DNA of 64,000 bases from Altibacter sp. HG106 (GCF_028561755.1 NZ_JAQQTD010000004.1:186001-250000), one strand, 5' to 3'; shown: positions 8,600-17,728, counted from the stretch's first letter. Numbers and translations: made by a program. Notes: generated from the sequence alone by a model not told the origin.

Positions 8600-9511
8600 A
8601 TGATGAAAAGACTTCTCTTTATACTAATTGCCTGTGTACTATTTGGGTGTAAACACTCCAAAGAAACCAATGAAACGCTTCAAGTGGTTACCACTACCAC
8701 CATGATTACCGATGTGGTTAAACATATTGGAGGTGACCATATTGAAGTGCAAGGTCTGATGGGCGCAGGAGTCGATCCGCACCTCTACAAAGCGAGTGAA
8801 GGGGATGTGTCAAAACTCTATAATGCCGATGTTATCTTTTACAACGGCCTTCATCTGGAAGGAAAATTGGTGGAAGTGTTCGAAAAGATGGAACAGCAAA
8901 ATAAAACCCAGGTGGCCCTCGCCGAAAAGCTTGATAAAAGCGGACTTATAGGGTCTGAATACTTCGCTTCCAGTTATGATCCTCATGTTTGGTTCAATAT
9001 TTCCTACTTTAAAACATTCGCTTCGGAAGTTGCGCGCACCTTATCTGCTGCGAAACCTGAATTTGCCGATTCCTTCGAAACCAATAAAAACAACTATCTG
9101 GAACAGCTTGACGAATTGGAAGCCGAATTGCGCGCGACCATAGATAATTTGCCTCCAGACGACAGAATTCTTGTGACCGCCCACGATGCGTTTAATTATT
9201 TCGGTCAGGCTTTCGGGTTTGAAGTAGTAGGGTTACAAGGGTTATCCACAGCCACCGAAGCCGGTGTGCAAGATGTGCAGCGGCTGGCTGATTTTATCAT
9301 TCTTCACGAAGTGAAAGCCATTTTCGTGGAAAGTTCGGTGCCAAGAAGAACTATCGAAGCCTTGCAGCAAGCCGTCAATGCAAAAGATCACGAGGTGGTT
9401 ATTGGAGGTTCTCTTTACAGTGATGCCTTGGGAAATCCCGGAACCGAAGAAGGAACCTATATAGGAATGTTTAAATACAATGTCACAACCATTGTTAACG
9501 CTCTTAAATGA
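8600..9511 (+). CDS. Metal ABC transporter substrate-binding lipoprotein (TroA/MntA-type)
   Basis: This 303-residue protein starts with a lipoprotein signal ending CVLFGC (Cys17). It shows the cluster A-I solute-binding pattern: metal ligand His in VDPHLY, His in YDPHVW, His in [10 protein letters not shown] and a late Asp in LYSDALG, joined by the long backbone helix. It has no His-rich loop of the kind typical of ZnuA, which with the MntR-like regulator favours manganese (or iron) over zinc. The ATG at 8600 (or 8603) is preferred over an upstream in-frame start at 8567 inside the previous gene. It overlaps the ATPase gene by 4 bases. Confidence 0.92.
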   Translation: MMKRLLFILIACVLFGCKHSKETNETLQVVTTTTMITDVVKHIGGDHIEVQGLMGAGVDPHLYKASEGDVSKLYNADVIFYNGLHLEGKLVEVFEKMEQQNKTQVALAEKLDKSGLIGSEYFASSYDPHVWFNISYFKTFASEVARTLSAAKPEFADSFETNKNNYLEQLDELEAELRATIDNLPPDDRILVTAHDAFNYFGQAFGFEVVGLQGLSTATEAGVQDVQRLADFIILHEVKAIFVESSVPRRTIEALQQAVNAKDHEVVIGGSLYSDALGNPGTEEGTYIGMFKYNVTTIVNALK

Positions 9512-10248
9512 TGGAATCACAACCTGCCATACAAATTGATGACCTTACCGTCGCCTACAACTACAAACCGGTGCTTTGGGATATCGACGTAACGGTTCCT
9601 GAAGGAGTACTTATGGCAATCGTAGGCCCTAACGGCGCCGGAAAATCGACGCTTATCAAGGCGATTCTAGGCATTATTGATCCTATAGCGGGTAGTGTGC
9701 GTGTCTTCGGAAAGCCTTATAAGGAACAACGAAGATTGGTGGGATATGTTCCTCAAAAAGGGAGTGTAGACTGGGATTTTCCAACCACTGCACTCGATGT
9801 GGTAATGATGGGTACCTACGGCCAATTGGGCTGGATAAAACGGCCAGGGAGCAAACAAAAAAAATCGGCTTTAGAAGCCCTGGAGAAAGTAGGTATGTTG
9901 CCTTTCAAGAACCGCCAAATTAGTCAGTTGAGTGGCGGACAGCAACAACGGGTATTCTTGGCGAGAGCCTTAGTACAGGATGCGACGGTCTATTTGATGG
10001 ATGAACCCTTTCAAGGAGTCGATGCCACCACCGAAATTGCGATCATCAACATTCTTAAAGAACTTAGAAAACGTGGCAAGACGGTCGTTGTAGTACACCA
10101 TGACCTTCAAACCGTGCCTGAATATTTCGATTGGGTGACCTTCTTAAATGTGAAGAAAATCGCCACCGGTCCTGTCAAAGATATTTTTAATGACGATAAC
10201 TTAACCAAGACCTATGGAATCAATTACAAAGTAGCCATCAACAACTAA
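9508..10248 (+). CDS. Metal ABC transporter ATP-binding protein
   Basis: Canonical ABC ATPase of 246 aa: Walker [10 protein letters not shown] at 40-48, Q-loop in [13 protein letters not shown], signature LSGGQQQR at 141-148, Walker B VYLMDEP and a switch His in VVHHD. It belongs to the Mn/Zn/Fe family (MntB/TroB/ZnuC type). It is translated with the binding protein before it (ATGATGGAA overlap) and shares one base with the permease start after it. Confidence 0.95.
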   Translation: MMESQPAIQIDDLTVAYNYKPVLWDIDVTVPEGVLMAIVGPNGAGKSTLIKAILGIIDPIAGSVRVFGKPYKEQRRLVGYVPQKGSVDWDFPTTALDVVMMGTYGQLGWIKRPGSKQKKSALEALEKVGMLPFKNRQISQLSGGQQQRVFLARALVQDATVYLMDEPFQGVDATTEIAIINILKELRKRGKTVVVVHHDLQTVPEYFDWVTFLNVKKIATGPVKDIFNDDNLTKTYGINYKVAINN

Positions 10249-11381
10249 TGTCTCTATTCGACTATTTCGATCAAGTCTTTTCCGACTATACCCTGCGCAC
10301 TATCACTTTAGGCACCGCGGTGTTAGGGGCTGCCTGCGGAATGTTGGGTAGTTTTGCCGTGCTTCGGAAGCAGAGCCTGCTAGGGGATGCGATCTCTCAC
10401 GCAGCCCTTCCTGGAATTGCCCTGGCCTTCTTGATTACGGGCACCAAAGACACCAACCTCTTATTGATGGGTGCGTTGATCAGCGGACTCATAGGAACGT
10501 TCTGGATTCGGGGCATCATTAAGAAAACCCACCTAAAGACCGATACCGCGCTAGGGCTCATTTTATCCTTGTTTTTCGGCTTCGGAATGCTGCTGCTTAC
10601 CTTTATTCAGAAGCAACCCAACGCCAACCAAGCGGGACTGGATAAATACTTGTTTGGACAGGCTGCGACCCTGGTGGAAAGCGATGTGACTTTAATGATC
10701 TTCGTAACCCTGATGTGTGCTCTGGTGTTACTCTTATTCTGGAAAGAATTCAAAATCTTATTGTTCGATGCCGATTTTACAAAAACGCTGGGGTTCAATA
10801 CGCGATTTATAGATATCCTTATCACTTTTTTTATAGTCCTGGCGATTGTATTGGGATTACAGACGGTTGGAGTGGTTCTTATGAGCGCGCTGTTGCTGGC
10901 TCCAGCAGCTGCGGCTCGCCAATGGACCAACCGCTTGAGCAGTATGATATTGCTTGCCGCGCTGTTTGGTGCATTTTCAGGGGTTTTTGGCACGGCCATC
11001 AGCGCTTCGCAGAACAATCTTTCCACGGGGCCGGTGATCGTGCTAGTGGCAGCCGTATTCGTGTTAATTTCGTTTGTATTTTCTCCGGGACGCGGACTCC
11101 TATTTCGGGAACTTCGATTTCGGCAAAATCGAAGAGACCTACAATTAAAGAAAACCCTCCAGCTAATGCATAGCATAGCGAAAACGCACGATGATATATC
11201 GCACCCTCACGCCATTCGTATATTGAATAATTTCCAGGGGTTCACGAAACGGTCCTTACAGAAGATGGAAGAAAAACAATGGATCACCTTACAACAACAC
11301 CATTGGTCGCTTACCGAAAAAGGCTATTTCGCCGCAGAGAACATGTTTAACGAAACAACCCATGACGAATCCACAAATTGA
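10248..11381 (+). CDS. Metal ABC transporter permease with C-terminal winged-helix-like tail (1)
   Basis: Residues 1-285 form an ABC-3 family permease with about eight membrane helices (GMLGSFAVLRKQSLLGDAIS and HAALPGIALAF are typical). The remaining 90 residues are soluble and resemble a small winged-helix domain (LQLMHSIAKTHDDI, HAIRILNN, SLQKMEEKQWI, WSLTEKGYFAAE). Such DtxR-like tails are found on TroC/TroD-type permeases in several phyla, where their role is not settled. The gene overlaps the second permease by 20 bases, so both are made as a pair; a heterodimeric membrane channel is expected. Confidence 0.92.
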   Translation: MSLFDYFDQVFSDYTLRTITLGTAVLGAACGMLGSFAVLRKQSLLGDAISHAALPGIALAFLITGTKDTNLLLMGALISGLIGTFWIRGIIKKTHLKTDTALGLILSLFFGFGMLLLTFIQKQPNANQAGLDKYLFGQAATLVESDVTLMIFVTLMCALVLLLFWKEFKILLFDADFTKTLGFNTRFIDILITFFIVLAIVLGLQTVGVVLMSALLLAPAAAARQWTNRLSSMILLAALFGAFSGVFGTAISASQNNLSTGPVIVLVAAVFVLISFVFSPGRGLLFRELRFRQNRRDLQLKKTLQLMHSIAKTHDDISHPHAIRILNNFQGFTKRSLQKMEEKQWITLQQHHWSLTEKGYFAAENMFNETTHDESTN

Positions 11382-12522
11382 AATACAAGTAATTGCTGCT
11401 GTAGTCGCTATAGCGTGTGCGATTCCCGGTGTTTTTCTGGTACTTCGGAAAATGGCGCTCATAAGCGACGCCATTAGTCATTCTATTTTACCAGGATTGG
11501 TGTTAGGCTTTTTCTTGACCCACGATTTGAATTCGCCTATCCTGATTCTTCTGGCAGCGATCACCGGAGTGATTACCGTGATACTTGTGGAAGCAATTCA
11601 GCGTACGGGACTCGTGAAGGAAGATACCGCCATTGGACTGGTATTTCCTGCCCTTTTCAGCATTGGTGTGATCCTGATTGCAAAGAACGCGAACGACGTA
11701 CACCTTGATGTAGATGCTGTATTACTAGGAGAATTGGCTTTTGCGCCATTTGATCGGTTGTTGATAAGTGGAATAGATCTTGGCCCAAAATCCCTTTGGA
11801 TCATGGGGGTGATCCTCCTCATCACGATTACGCTTGTGATCCTATTTTTCAAAGAATTGAAAATTAGCACTTTTGATGCGGGGCTGTCTGCTTCCTTAGG
11901 AATTTCTCCTTTAGTGATGCACTACGGATTGATGTCCGTTTCTTCCGTAACAGTAGTAGGGGCTTTTGATGCCGTAGGCGCTATTTTGGTTGTCGCCTTG
12001 ATGATCGCACCTGCCGCCGCCGCCTATTTACTTACCAGCGACCTGAAGAAAATGTTGTGGTTAGCCATCGGGTTTGGTGTTTTTTCAGCCCTGTTAGGCT
12101 ATTGGGTTGCGCATTGGTTGGATGCTTCGATTTCCGGATCGATGACCACTGTATTAGGTCTGGTTTTTTTATTCGTGTACCTGTTCGCGCCACAGAAAGG
12201 ATGGATCGCTGTCTTGTATCGCCAAAAGCAACAGCGAACCGAAGTATCGTTACTTACCTTCTTATTACATTTGAACAATCATTCCGAAGAAAATGAACGA
12301 CATATCAATCACTTACAGGAACACATCAATTGGCAACGCGTACGTTCTAAAACCGTGCTTGACCTGGCCTTAAAGAACAATATGATCACCATTTCAAACG
12401 AGATCGTATCCCTTACGACCAAGGGAAAACAATTTACAGAACTCGCTTTGGAATATATTTTGACGAATAAAGATGAAAAGATTGAGCCCATGAAGGATGA
12501 TTTCTTTTTATTTAGAGGATAA
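11362..12522 (+). CDS. Metal ABC transporter permease with C-terminal winged-helix-like tail (2)
   Basis: A second ABC-3 permease of 386 aa, homologous to the preceding one: VFLVLRKMALISDAISHSIL near the N-terminus, about eight membrane helices up to residue 280, then a soluble tail (LTFLLHLNNHSEE, RSKTVLDLALKNNMITI, VSLTTKGKQFTELALEYIL) that again looks like a winged helix. It closes the manganese-type operon, with 29 bases to the next gene. The two permeases are too different in their tails to be a recent duplication. Confidence 0.92.
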   Translation: MTNPQIEIQVIAAVVAIACAIPGVFLVLRKMALISDAISHSILPGLVLGFFLTHDLNSPILILLAAITGVITVILVEAIQRTGLVKEDTAIGLVFPALFSIGVILIAKNANDVHLDVDAVLLGELAFAPFDRLLISGIDLGPKSLWIMGVILLITITLVILFFKELKISTFDAGLSASLGISPLVMHYGLMSVSSVTVVGAFDAVGAILVVALMIAPAAAAYLLTSDLKKMLWLAIGFGVFSALLGYWVAHWLDASISGSMTTVLGLVFLFVYLFAPQKGWIAVLYRQKQQRTEVSLLTFLLHLNNHSEENERHINHLQEHINWQRVRSKTVLDLALKNNMITISNEIVSLTTKGKQFTELALEYILTNKDEKIEPMKDDFFLFRG

Positions 12523-12551
12523 GAATCGTTGAACCAACAAACATAATAGAC

Positions 12552-12959
12552 ATGAAAACCATATTGCTTTCCGCCTTTTTGCTATTATCTGGGTGGGTGT
12601 CGGCCCAGCAAGGACCTATCGAGGTTCCTGAAATTGCCATCAAAATACCGTTGGGGAATACAACTACCATACAAGGAATCTCTTTGACCTTTCTAGAGGT
12701 TCTGGAAGATTCTCGATGCCCTGAAGATGTTACTTGTGTTTGGGCAGGAAGGGCACGAGTTTTAGTGAGGGTTCAAGAAGGTGAGAATCCTTCGGAAACG
12801 AAAGAATTGATATTTGGAGCCCTCCAAGGAGACGAATCCCGGGATCTTACACTGTTCTCTAAAGAAAATCTTACGGTAATGGGGTTGCAACTACTTCCTT
12901 ACCCTAAAACCAAATCAGCATCCTTAGCCTATGTGCTTCTGGTGAAAAAGCAACTCTAA
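12552..12959 (+). CDS. Small secreted protein with RCPxDVTCVWAG motif
   Basis: A signal peptide (MKTILLSAFLLLSGWVSAQ) precedes a roughly 115-residue mature beta protein. The motif DSRCPEDVTCVWAGRA with its two cysteines is shared by a widespread family of uncharacterised secreted proteins; a disulfide is likely. It begins 29 bases after the second permease and could be the last gene of the manganese operon, although no metal-binding motif is visible. Confidence 0.75.
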   Translation: MKTILLSAFLLLSGWVSAQQGPIEVPEIAIKIPLGNTTTIQGISLTFLEVLEDSRCPEDVTCVWAGRARVLVRVQEGENPSETKELIFGALQGDESRDLTLFSKENLTVMGLQLLPYPKTKSASLAYVLLVKKQL

Positions 12960-12963
12960 TAGT

Positions 12964-13122
12964 CTAGTGACAACCGCAGTCGGTTTTTCCACATTTTGTA
13001 CCCAAACCGTCCACGCTTTTGGTTCGTTTTTGCTGTCCTTCCACAAGGGGACTCCAGACGAATTTTTTTAGAATAAATCCGACGGCAAGAAGAAATGTTA
13101 TGAGAACTAAAACGGTTTGCAT
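12964..13122 (-). CDS. FeoB-associated Cys-rich membrane protein, 52 aa
   Basis: A short frame starting MQTVLVLITFLLAVGFILKK encodes one membrane helix (about 3-20) and a soluble tail ending CGKTDCGCH. This is the size and layout of the small FeoB-associated Cys-rich proteins, which sit directly after feoB in many Bacteroidota and other bacteria and are thought to assist ferrous iron uptake. It lies 10 bases downstream of the feoB stop on the same strand, so it is part of the feoAB operon. Its stop is 4 bases from the convergent secreted-protein gene. Confidence 0.85.
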   Translation of the reverse strand: MQTVLVLITFLLAVGFILKKFVWSPLVEGQQKRTKSVDGLGTKCGKTDCGCH

Positions 13123-13132
13123 AAGGGTAAAG

Positions 13133-15232
13133 TTACTTTAAAAATTGATAGGCGGCAAGCGCTACGATATAGGCAATCGCACTCATGGCAAATAATTGCC
13201 AAAGTGGCCATTTCCAACTGTTGGTTTCCCGTCGAACGATGGCCAGTGTACTCATACACTGCATGGCAAAAGCATAGAACAGCAACAACGAGATGCCGCT
13301 CGCGAAATTAAAAATAGGAGTTCCCAACACGGGATTCACTTCAGCGGCCATGCGGTTTCTAATGGTTTCTTCCTCTTCACTGCCTACACTGTAAATAGTC
13401 GCTAAAGTTCCTACAAAAACTTCTCTTGCGGCAAAGGAGCTTACAATCGCAATACCTATTTTCCAATCATATCCTAAGGGACGCACTGCGGGCTCAATAA
13501 ATTTTCCCATATGGCCAACATAACTGTTTTCCAGTTTAAAAGAAGCAATTTTGGTCTCTAGTTCTGTTTCGGAAAGTTGTTGCCCTACCGTTTGCTGAGC
13601 AATAATTTCTTCGGCTCGATTAAAATCGCCAGGACCATACGAGGCGAGTACCCATAGAATGATAGAAATAGCCAAAATGATCTTTCCGGCTCCCCAAACA
13701 AATGATTTTGTTTTTTCCACCACAGTGATCATCACATTCTTAAGTATAGGCACCTTATAGTTGGGCATTTCGATCACGAAAAACGACTTGCTACGGATTT
13801 TCAGCACTTTGTCTAGCAGCCAGGCTGAGAAAATGGCCGCGCCAAAACCGAGTAAGTATAAGAACATCAAGGTGAGCCCCTGAAGGCTAAAGATTCCAAG
13901 TACTCGTTGCTCCGGGATCACCAGGGCAATGATAATGAGGTATACCGGCAGCCGTGCCGAGCAGGTGGTAAATGGTGTTACCAGGATCGTGATGAGACGC
14001 TCCTTCCAGCTTTCGATATTACGAGTTGCCATAATGGCCGGAATAGCACATGCGGTACCCGACACTAAGGGTACCACACTCTTTCCGCTGAGTCCGAACC
14101 GACGCATGCTGCGATCCATTAAAAAAACCACGCGGCTCATATAGCCTGTTTCTTCCAGGATGGAGATAAACAAGAACAGAAAAGCGATCTGCGGAATGAA
14201 AATTACGATTCCTCCCAATCCGGGGATAATTCCCTCTGCAATAAGATTCGTAAAATCGCCTGGAGGCATGATGGCTTTGGTCCACTCGCTAAAGGCAGCA
14301 AAGGTGCTGTCAATAAAATCCATGGGGTAGCTACTCCAGTCGAATATGGCTTGAAAAATAAGTAATAATATTCCGAAGAAAATTATATACCCCCAGATGC
14401 GGTGCGTGAGAATGCGATCCATCCTGCTGCGGAAGTCTTTGGCGTTCTCGGTGTCAATCGCAAGTGTTTCCTTCAGGACTTCATTGATAAACTGGTATCT
14501 GGCAATGGTCTCTTTTTGCTGAAGCCGTTTTAAATTGGAGGTGCTTTCCGTTTGAAACGTGGCGATCCCTTTCAGGGCGCCCCGCTCTAAGACACCAAAA
14601 TTAACATCCTGAGTAATCACCAGCCAAAGCTTGTAAAGATCTTGGTCTGGAAACGCTTTTTCAAGACGGTTGAAATATTCGGGAGCGATGCTTGAGGCAT
14701 TTACGCAGGGTTTTACCGAAAGGGAAGCGTATTGTGTAATGTATTGCTTCAGCGTTTCAAAACCTTCATTTTTTCGAGAGCTGATGAGCGCGATCTTTGT
14801 TTCGAGCTTCTCTTCAAGTTGTTCAATATCTAAAGAAATCGCTTTGCGCTTCATCCGATCAGCCATATTGATGGCTAATATGGTGGGAATTCCCAAATCT
14901 TTGATCTGGGTAAAAAGTAGGAGGTTACGCTTCAGGTTTTCTACATCGGCCACGACAATGGCAACATCTGGAAAATCCTTATCGTTTTTATTCAGCAATA
15001 ATTCAATAACAACATTCTCATCCAGTGAAGAAGCATTCAAGCTATAGGTTCCGGGAAGATCTAGGATATGAGCTTTGAGTCCGCGTTCCAACGTACAAAC
15101 ACCTTCCTTTTTTTCGACGGTGATCCCGGGGTAATTCCCCACTTTTTGATTCAGTCCGGTGAGGCGGTTGAAGACCGACGTTTTACCGGTGTTTGGATTT
15201 CCTAGAAGCGCTACATTAATCTGTCGACCCAT
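13133..15232 (-). CDS. feoB: Ferrous iron transport protein B
   Basis: The 699-residue protein has the N-terminal G domain (G1 GNPNTGKTS at 11-19, G3 DLPGTY, G4 NMAD), the helical regulatory domain and the polytopic Fe(II) transport domain with two Gate regions (the segment ILEETGYMSR and its later counterpart) and cysteines near SGTACAIPA. FeoB moves Fe(II) across the inner membrane with GTP hydrolysis in the cytoplasmic domain. It starts 3 bases after feoA and is followed by the small Cys-rich protein, forming the classical feo operon. Confidence 0.97.
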   Translation of the reverse strand: MGRQINVALLGNPNTGKTSVFNRLTGLNQKVGNYPGITVEKKEGVCTLERGLKAHILDLPGTYSLNASSLDENVVIELLLNKNDKDFPDVAIVVADVENLKRNLLLFTQIKDLGIPTILAINMADRMKRKAISLDIEQLEEKLETKIALISSRKNEGFETLKQYITQYASLSVKPCVNASSIAPEYFNRLEKAFPDQDLYKLWLVITQDVNFGVLERGALKGIATFQTESTSNLKRLQQKETIARYQFINEVLKETLAIDTENAKDFRSRMDRILTHRIWGYIIFFGILLLIFQAIFDWSSYPMDFIDSTFAAFSEWTKAIMPPGDFTNLIAEGIIPGLGGIVIFIPQIAFLFLFISILEETGYMSRVVFLMDRSMRRFGLSGKSVVPLVSGTACAIPAIMATRNIESWKERLITILVTPFTTCSARLPVYLIIIALVIPEQRVLGIFSLQGLTLMFLYLLGFGAAIFSAWLLDKVLKIRSKSFFVIEMPNYKVPILKNVMITVVEKTKSFVWGAGKIILAISIILWVLASYGPGDFNRAEEIIAQQTVGQQLSETELETKIASFKLENSYVGHMGKFIEPAVRPLGYDWKIGIAIVSSFAAREVFVGTLATIYSVGSEEEETIRNRMAAEVNPVLGTPIFNFASGISLLLFYAFAMQCMSTLAIVRRETNSWKWPLWQLFAMSAIAYIVALAAYQFLK

Positions 15233-15235
15233 ATG

Positions 15236-15460
15236 CTAGATCAGTTCAATTTCAATAAGCAATGCGGTGGCTTTCCGAATGGCCAAGTGGCTCCCGTTGA
15301 TGTTGAGGTAAATAGGGTCCTGAAACGGAGCTTGCTGTACCAGAGACACTTCATTTCCAGGCAGACAACCCATTTCCAACAGTTTGAGGGGCACATCTTC
15401 CACCGAAAAATGCTTGATGATGGCCCGTTGTCCTCGTCGTAAGCTTGCAAGCGTGTGCAT
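15236..15460 (-). CDS. feoA: Ferrous iron transport protein A
   Basis: FeoA-type SH3-like protein of 74 aa with the family signature: LRRGQRAIIKHF, the turn LLEMGCLPGNEVSLVQQAP and the terminal LAIRKATALLIEI. It is the first gene of feoAB and probably modulates FeoB in the cytoplasm. A candidate operator and a -7 promoter box lie within 40 bases upstream. Confidence 0.93.
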   Translation of the reverse strand: MHTLASLRRGQRAIIKHFSVEDVPLKLLEMGCLPGNEVSLVQQAPFQDPIYLNINGSHLAIRKATALLIEIELI

Positions 15461-15468
15461 TATTGTTA

Positions 15469-15485
15469 TTTAGATTGAATTTAAA
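15469..15485. promoter_or_regulatory. Imperfect palindrome at feoA transcription start, candidate iron/manganese operator
   Basis: TTTAGATTGAATTTAAA is a 17-base inverted repeat with 7-base arms (6 of 7 paired) around TGA. It lies between the -7 box and the feoA start codon, where a bound repressor would block initiation. The arm TTTAGAT resembles the half-site TTTAGAC at the MntR operon, so a DtxR-family regulator is a candidate; Fur is the alternative. Confidence 0.45.
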
Positions 15486-15490
15486 CTGTG

Positions 15491-15498
15491 CAAATGTA
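15491..15498 (-). promoter_or_regulatory. -7 promoter box of feoAB
   Basis: On the minus strand this reads TACATTTG, an exact match to TAnnTTTG. It is 30 bases upstream of the feoA ATG and directly next to the 17-base palindrome. Confidence 0.65.
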
Positions 15499-15543
15499 AC
15501 GGAAATACTTGAGCTGAAAAAGGATAAATGTTGCTTTTGCTAC

Positions 15544-16209
15544 CTATTCCTCTTGTTTTAAAATGGCAATATCTTCCAAAAGGGCATCGATGGCTTCTGG
15601 GTCGGTTCCATCATAGAAGCCTCGGATACGTTTTTGACGGTCTACCAAGACGAAATTCTCGGTGTGGATGAGGTCGTACTCGCTATAAGGAACGTCTTTT
15701 GCCGCTAAATATGACTTACGGGCTAGGTCATAAATTTGTTTTTTATCGCCCGTAACCAGGTTCCACTTCGCGTCATTTACTCCTTTTTTCTGCGCATAGC
15801 GTTTGAGCTGTGCCACCGTGTCGATTTCTGGAGTAACTGTATGGGAGAGGAGGAGCACCTCGCTATCGTTTTGAAGTTCTTTTTGAATTTTGGCCATATG
15901 GTCTGTCATAATCGGACAAATGGTTTGGCAGGTGGTAAAGAAGAAATCGGCCACATAGATTTTTCCTTCGTAATGAGCTTCGGTGATGGTTTCTCCATTT
16001 TGATTGGTTAATGAAAAGGGAGCGATGGTATGATATTTCCGAACGTATTGAACCGTCGAATCGACCAATTCGGTGGCCACATCATCAGGTTGGTAGACCG
16101 GAAGCACCTTTTTAGGAGACAAGGCCTGGTACATGACACTAATAATAATGGCTGAAAGTACTAAGAGTACAATTCCGAAGTACTTATACTTAGAAAAGAA
16201 CTGTAACAT
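15544..16209 (-). CDS. SCO1/SenC family copper-binding protein
   Basis: After an N-terminal membrane anchor (about 10-28) comes a thioredoxin-like domain with the copper motif CQTICP (Cys94, Cys98) and a distal His in YDLIHTENF, the three SCO ligands. Such proteins deliver copper to the CuA site of cytochrome c oxidase or act as thiol reductases. The ATG at 16209 gives a 221-aa protein; the longer frame from 16284 would begin upstream of a perfect -7 box at 16224-16231, so it is rejected. It is unlinked to oxidase genes here. Confidence 0.92.
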   Translation of the reverse strand: MLQFFSKYKYFGIVLLVLSAIIISVMYQALSPKKVLPVYQPDDVATELVDSTVQYVRKYHTIAPFSLTNQNGETITEAHYEGKIYVADFFFTTCQTICPIMTDHMAKIQKELQNDSEVLLLSHTVTPEIDTVAQLKRYAQKKGVNDAKWNLVTGDKKQIYDLARKSYLAAKDVPYSEYDLIHTENFVLVDRQKRIRGFYDGTDPEAIDALLEDIAILKQEE

Positions 16210-16223
16210 ATTCAAACTTTGTG

Positions 16224-16231
16224 CAAAATTA
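16224..16231 (-). promoter_or_regulatory. -7 promoter box of the SCO1 gene
   Basis: TAATTTTG on the minus strand fits TAnnTTTG and lies 14 bases ahead of the ATG at 16209. It decides the start of the SCO1 gene. Confidence 0.55.
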
Positions 16232-16338
16232 CGACGGGAAATATAATTTACTGAGCTGTAACCGTTAAATGTTTTTAGCGACATACCAGCCTGTTTCGGG
16301 TCTTGGTGCTTTTATTTTTTTTAGAGCCGCTAAACCGT

Positions 16339-16346
16339 TACTTTTG
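16339..16346 (+). promoter_or_regulatory. -7 promoter box of rseP
   Basis: TACTTTTG matches TAnnTTTG and a T-rich stretch lies about 20 bases upstream. The leader to the rseP ATG would be about 50 bases. Confidence 0.5.
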
Positions 16347-16402
16347 CGCATTGATTCGCACACAGCAAATTCATTGCGAGCGAAATATTAGAAGTAGTAC
16401 TT

Positions 16403-17728
16403 ATGAGTCCATTTGCAGTTAAGGCCATTCAGCTTTTATTGAGCTTATCCATATTAATTGTTCTTCATGAAGCCGGGCATTTCATTCCGGCGAAAATATT
16501 CAAAACCCGTGTCGAAAAGTTCTTTTTGTTCTTCGACGTTAAGTTTGCTTTGGTCAAGAAAAAAATTGGTGAGACGGTCTACGGAATTGGTTGGCTGCCT
16601 TTGGGAGGCTACGTTAAAATTGCCGGAATGATTGATGAGAGCATGGACAAAGAACAAATGGCGCAACCGCCACAACCTTGGGAGTTTAGAAGTAAACCGG
16701 CCTGGCAGCGCCTCATCATCATGTTGGGAGGAGTTACGGTAAATATTATTGTAGGGGTGATTATTTATATTGGTATTTTCTACAGCACCGGAGAACGAAT
16801 CATCACCAACGAGAACTTGCCAAATGGGTTTTCGGTATCTCAAAACTTTAAGGAACTTGGGTTTCAGGACGGAGATCGCGTCACTGCAGTCAATGGGGCG
16901 CCTTTTAAAAACCTGAACAACCTGAACAAATACCTGTTTCTGCGTGATGTAGAAAGCATTACCGTTTCGCACCCCGATGGAACTTCAGAAACTATTGATC
17001 TGGCAGACGATATTGGCATGGACATGTTCCGCGCAGGCGACTTACAACCTTTTACGCCCATGCGTACCACTGTAGTAGATACGATTTATCCGGACTATCC
17101 GGCGGCGGAAAGTGGAATACAACCCGGAGATCGTGTGGTGGCCATTGATGGCACCCCGGTAAGTACCTTCCGAGGCATGTCGGAAGCCGTCTTCGAAAAG
17201 AAAGGAACAGAAATCGCACTTACGGTACAGCGCAATGGCTCCGAACAAACCTTCAACGTAACGCCAAATGAAGAAGGGAAATTAGGAATCAACAATCTCG
17301 CTAAAGAATATGTGAACAACTACCAGCAAATTGATTACACCCTTTGGGAAAGTATTGGGGGTGGTATCAATTATGGATACAATGTGCTGCGCGATTATAT
17401 CGCTCAGTTCAAATATGTATTTACCAAAGAAGGGGCCACTCAAATTGGCGGCTTTGGCGCTATTGGAAATCTCTTTCCGGATACCTGGAATTGGTTGAGC
17501 TTTTGGGAAACAACAGCCTTGATCTCTATTATTCTAGCGTTTATGAATATTCTCCCCATTCCTGCGCTAGATGGTGGCCACGTGATGTTTTTGTTGTATG
17601 AAATGGTGACGGGTCGAAAGCCTAACGAGAAGTTTTTAGAGTACGCCCAAATGGTCGGCTTTTTCCTATTGATCGCCCTAGTATTGTTCGCAAATGGAAA
17701 CGATATCTATCGCTGGTTATTCGAGTAG
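16403..17728 (+). CDS. rseP: RIP metalloprotease RseP (site-2 protease)
   Basis: Membrane zinc protease of 441 aa with HEAGH at 22-26 in the first helix and LDGGH at 389-393 near the C-terminus, the two halves of the active site. Two PDZ domains lie between (about 130-200 and 215-290). RseP cuts transmembrane substrates such as anti-sigma factors and signal-peptide remnants in the inner membrane. The length matches E. coli RseP. It stands alone, between a divergent SCO1 gene and tRNA-Asn. Confidence 0.96.
   Translation: MSPFAVKAIQLLLSLSILIVLHEAGHFIPAKIFKTRVEKFFLFFDVKFALVKKKIGETVYGIGWLPLGGYVKIAGMIDESMDKEQMAQPPQPWEFRSKPAWQRLIIMLGGVTVNIIVGVIIYIGIFYSTGERIITNENLPNGFSVSQNFKELGFQDGDRVTAVNGAPFKNLNNLNKYLFLRDVESITVSHPDGTSETIDLADDIGMDMFRAGDLQPFTPMRTTVVDTIYPDYPAAESGIQPGDRVVAIDGTPVSTFRGMSEAVFEKKGTEIALTVQRNGSEQTFNVTPNEEGKLGINNLAKEYVNNYQQIDYTLWESIGGGINYGYNVLRDYIAQFKYVFTKEGATQIGGFGAIGNLFPDTWNWLSFWETTALISIILAFMNILPIPALDGGHVMFLLYEMVTGRKPNEKFLEYAQMVGFFLLIALVLFANGNDIYRWLFE

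Noticed and set aside
10607-11176. 189-codon minus-strand frame inside the first metal permease
   Set aside because: The permease on the plus strand has clear ABC-3 homology and overlaps its neighbours exactly; the opposite frame lacks any recognisable domain.
12552-12959. Metal-binding role for the secreted protein behind the Mn operon
   Set aside because: Only two cysteines and no His cluster are present, and it has 29 bases spacing from the operon, so position alone does not support such a claim.
16210-16284. Longer start for the SCO1/SenC gene
   Set aside because: The extension contains the likely -7 promoter box at 16224-16231 and puts 25 residues before the membrane anchor.
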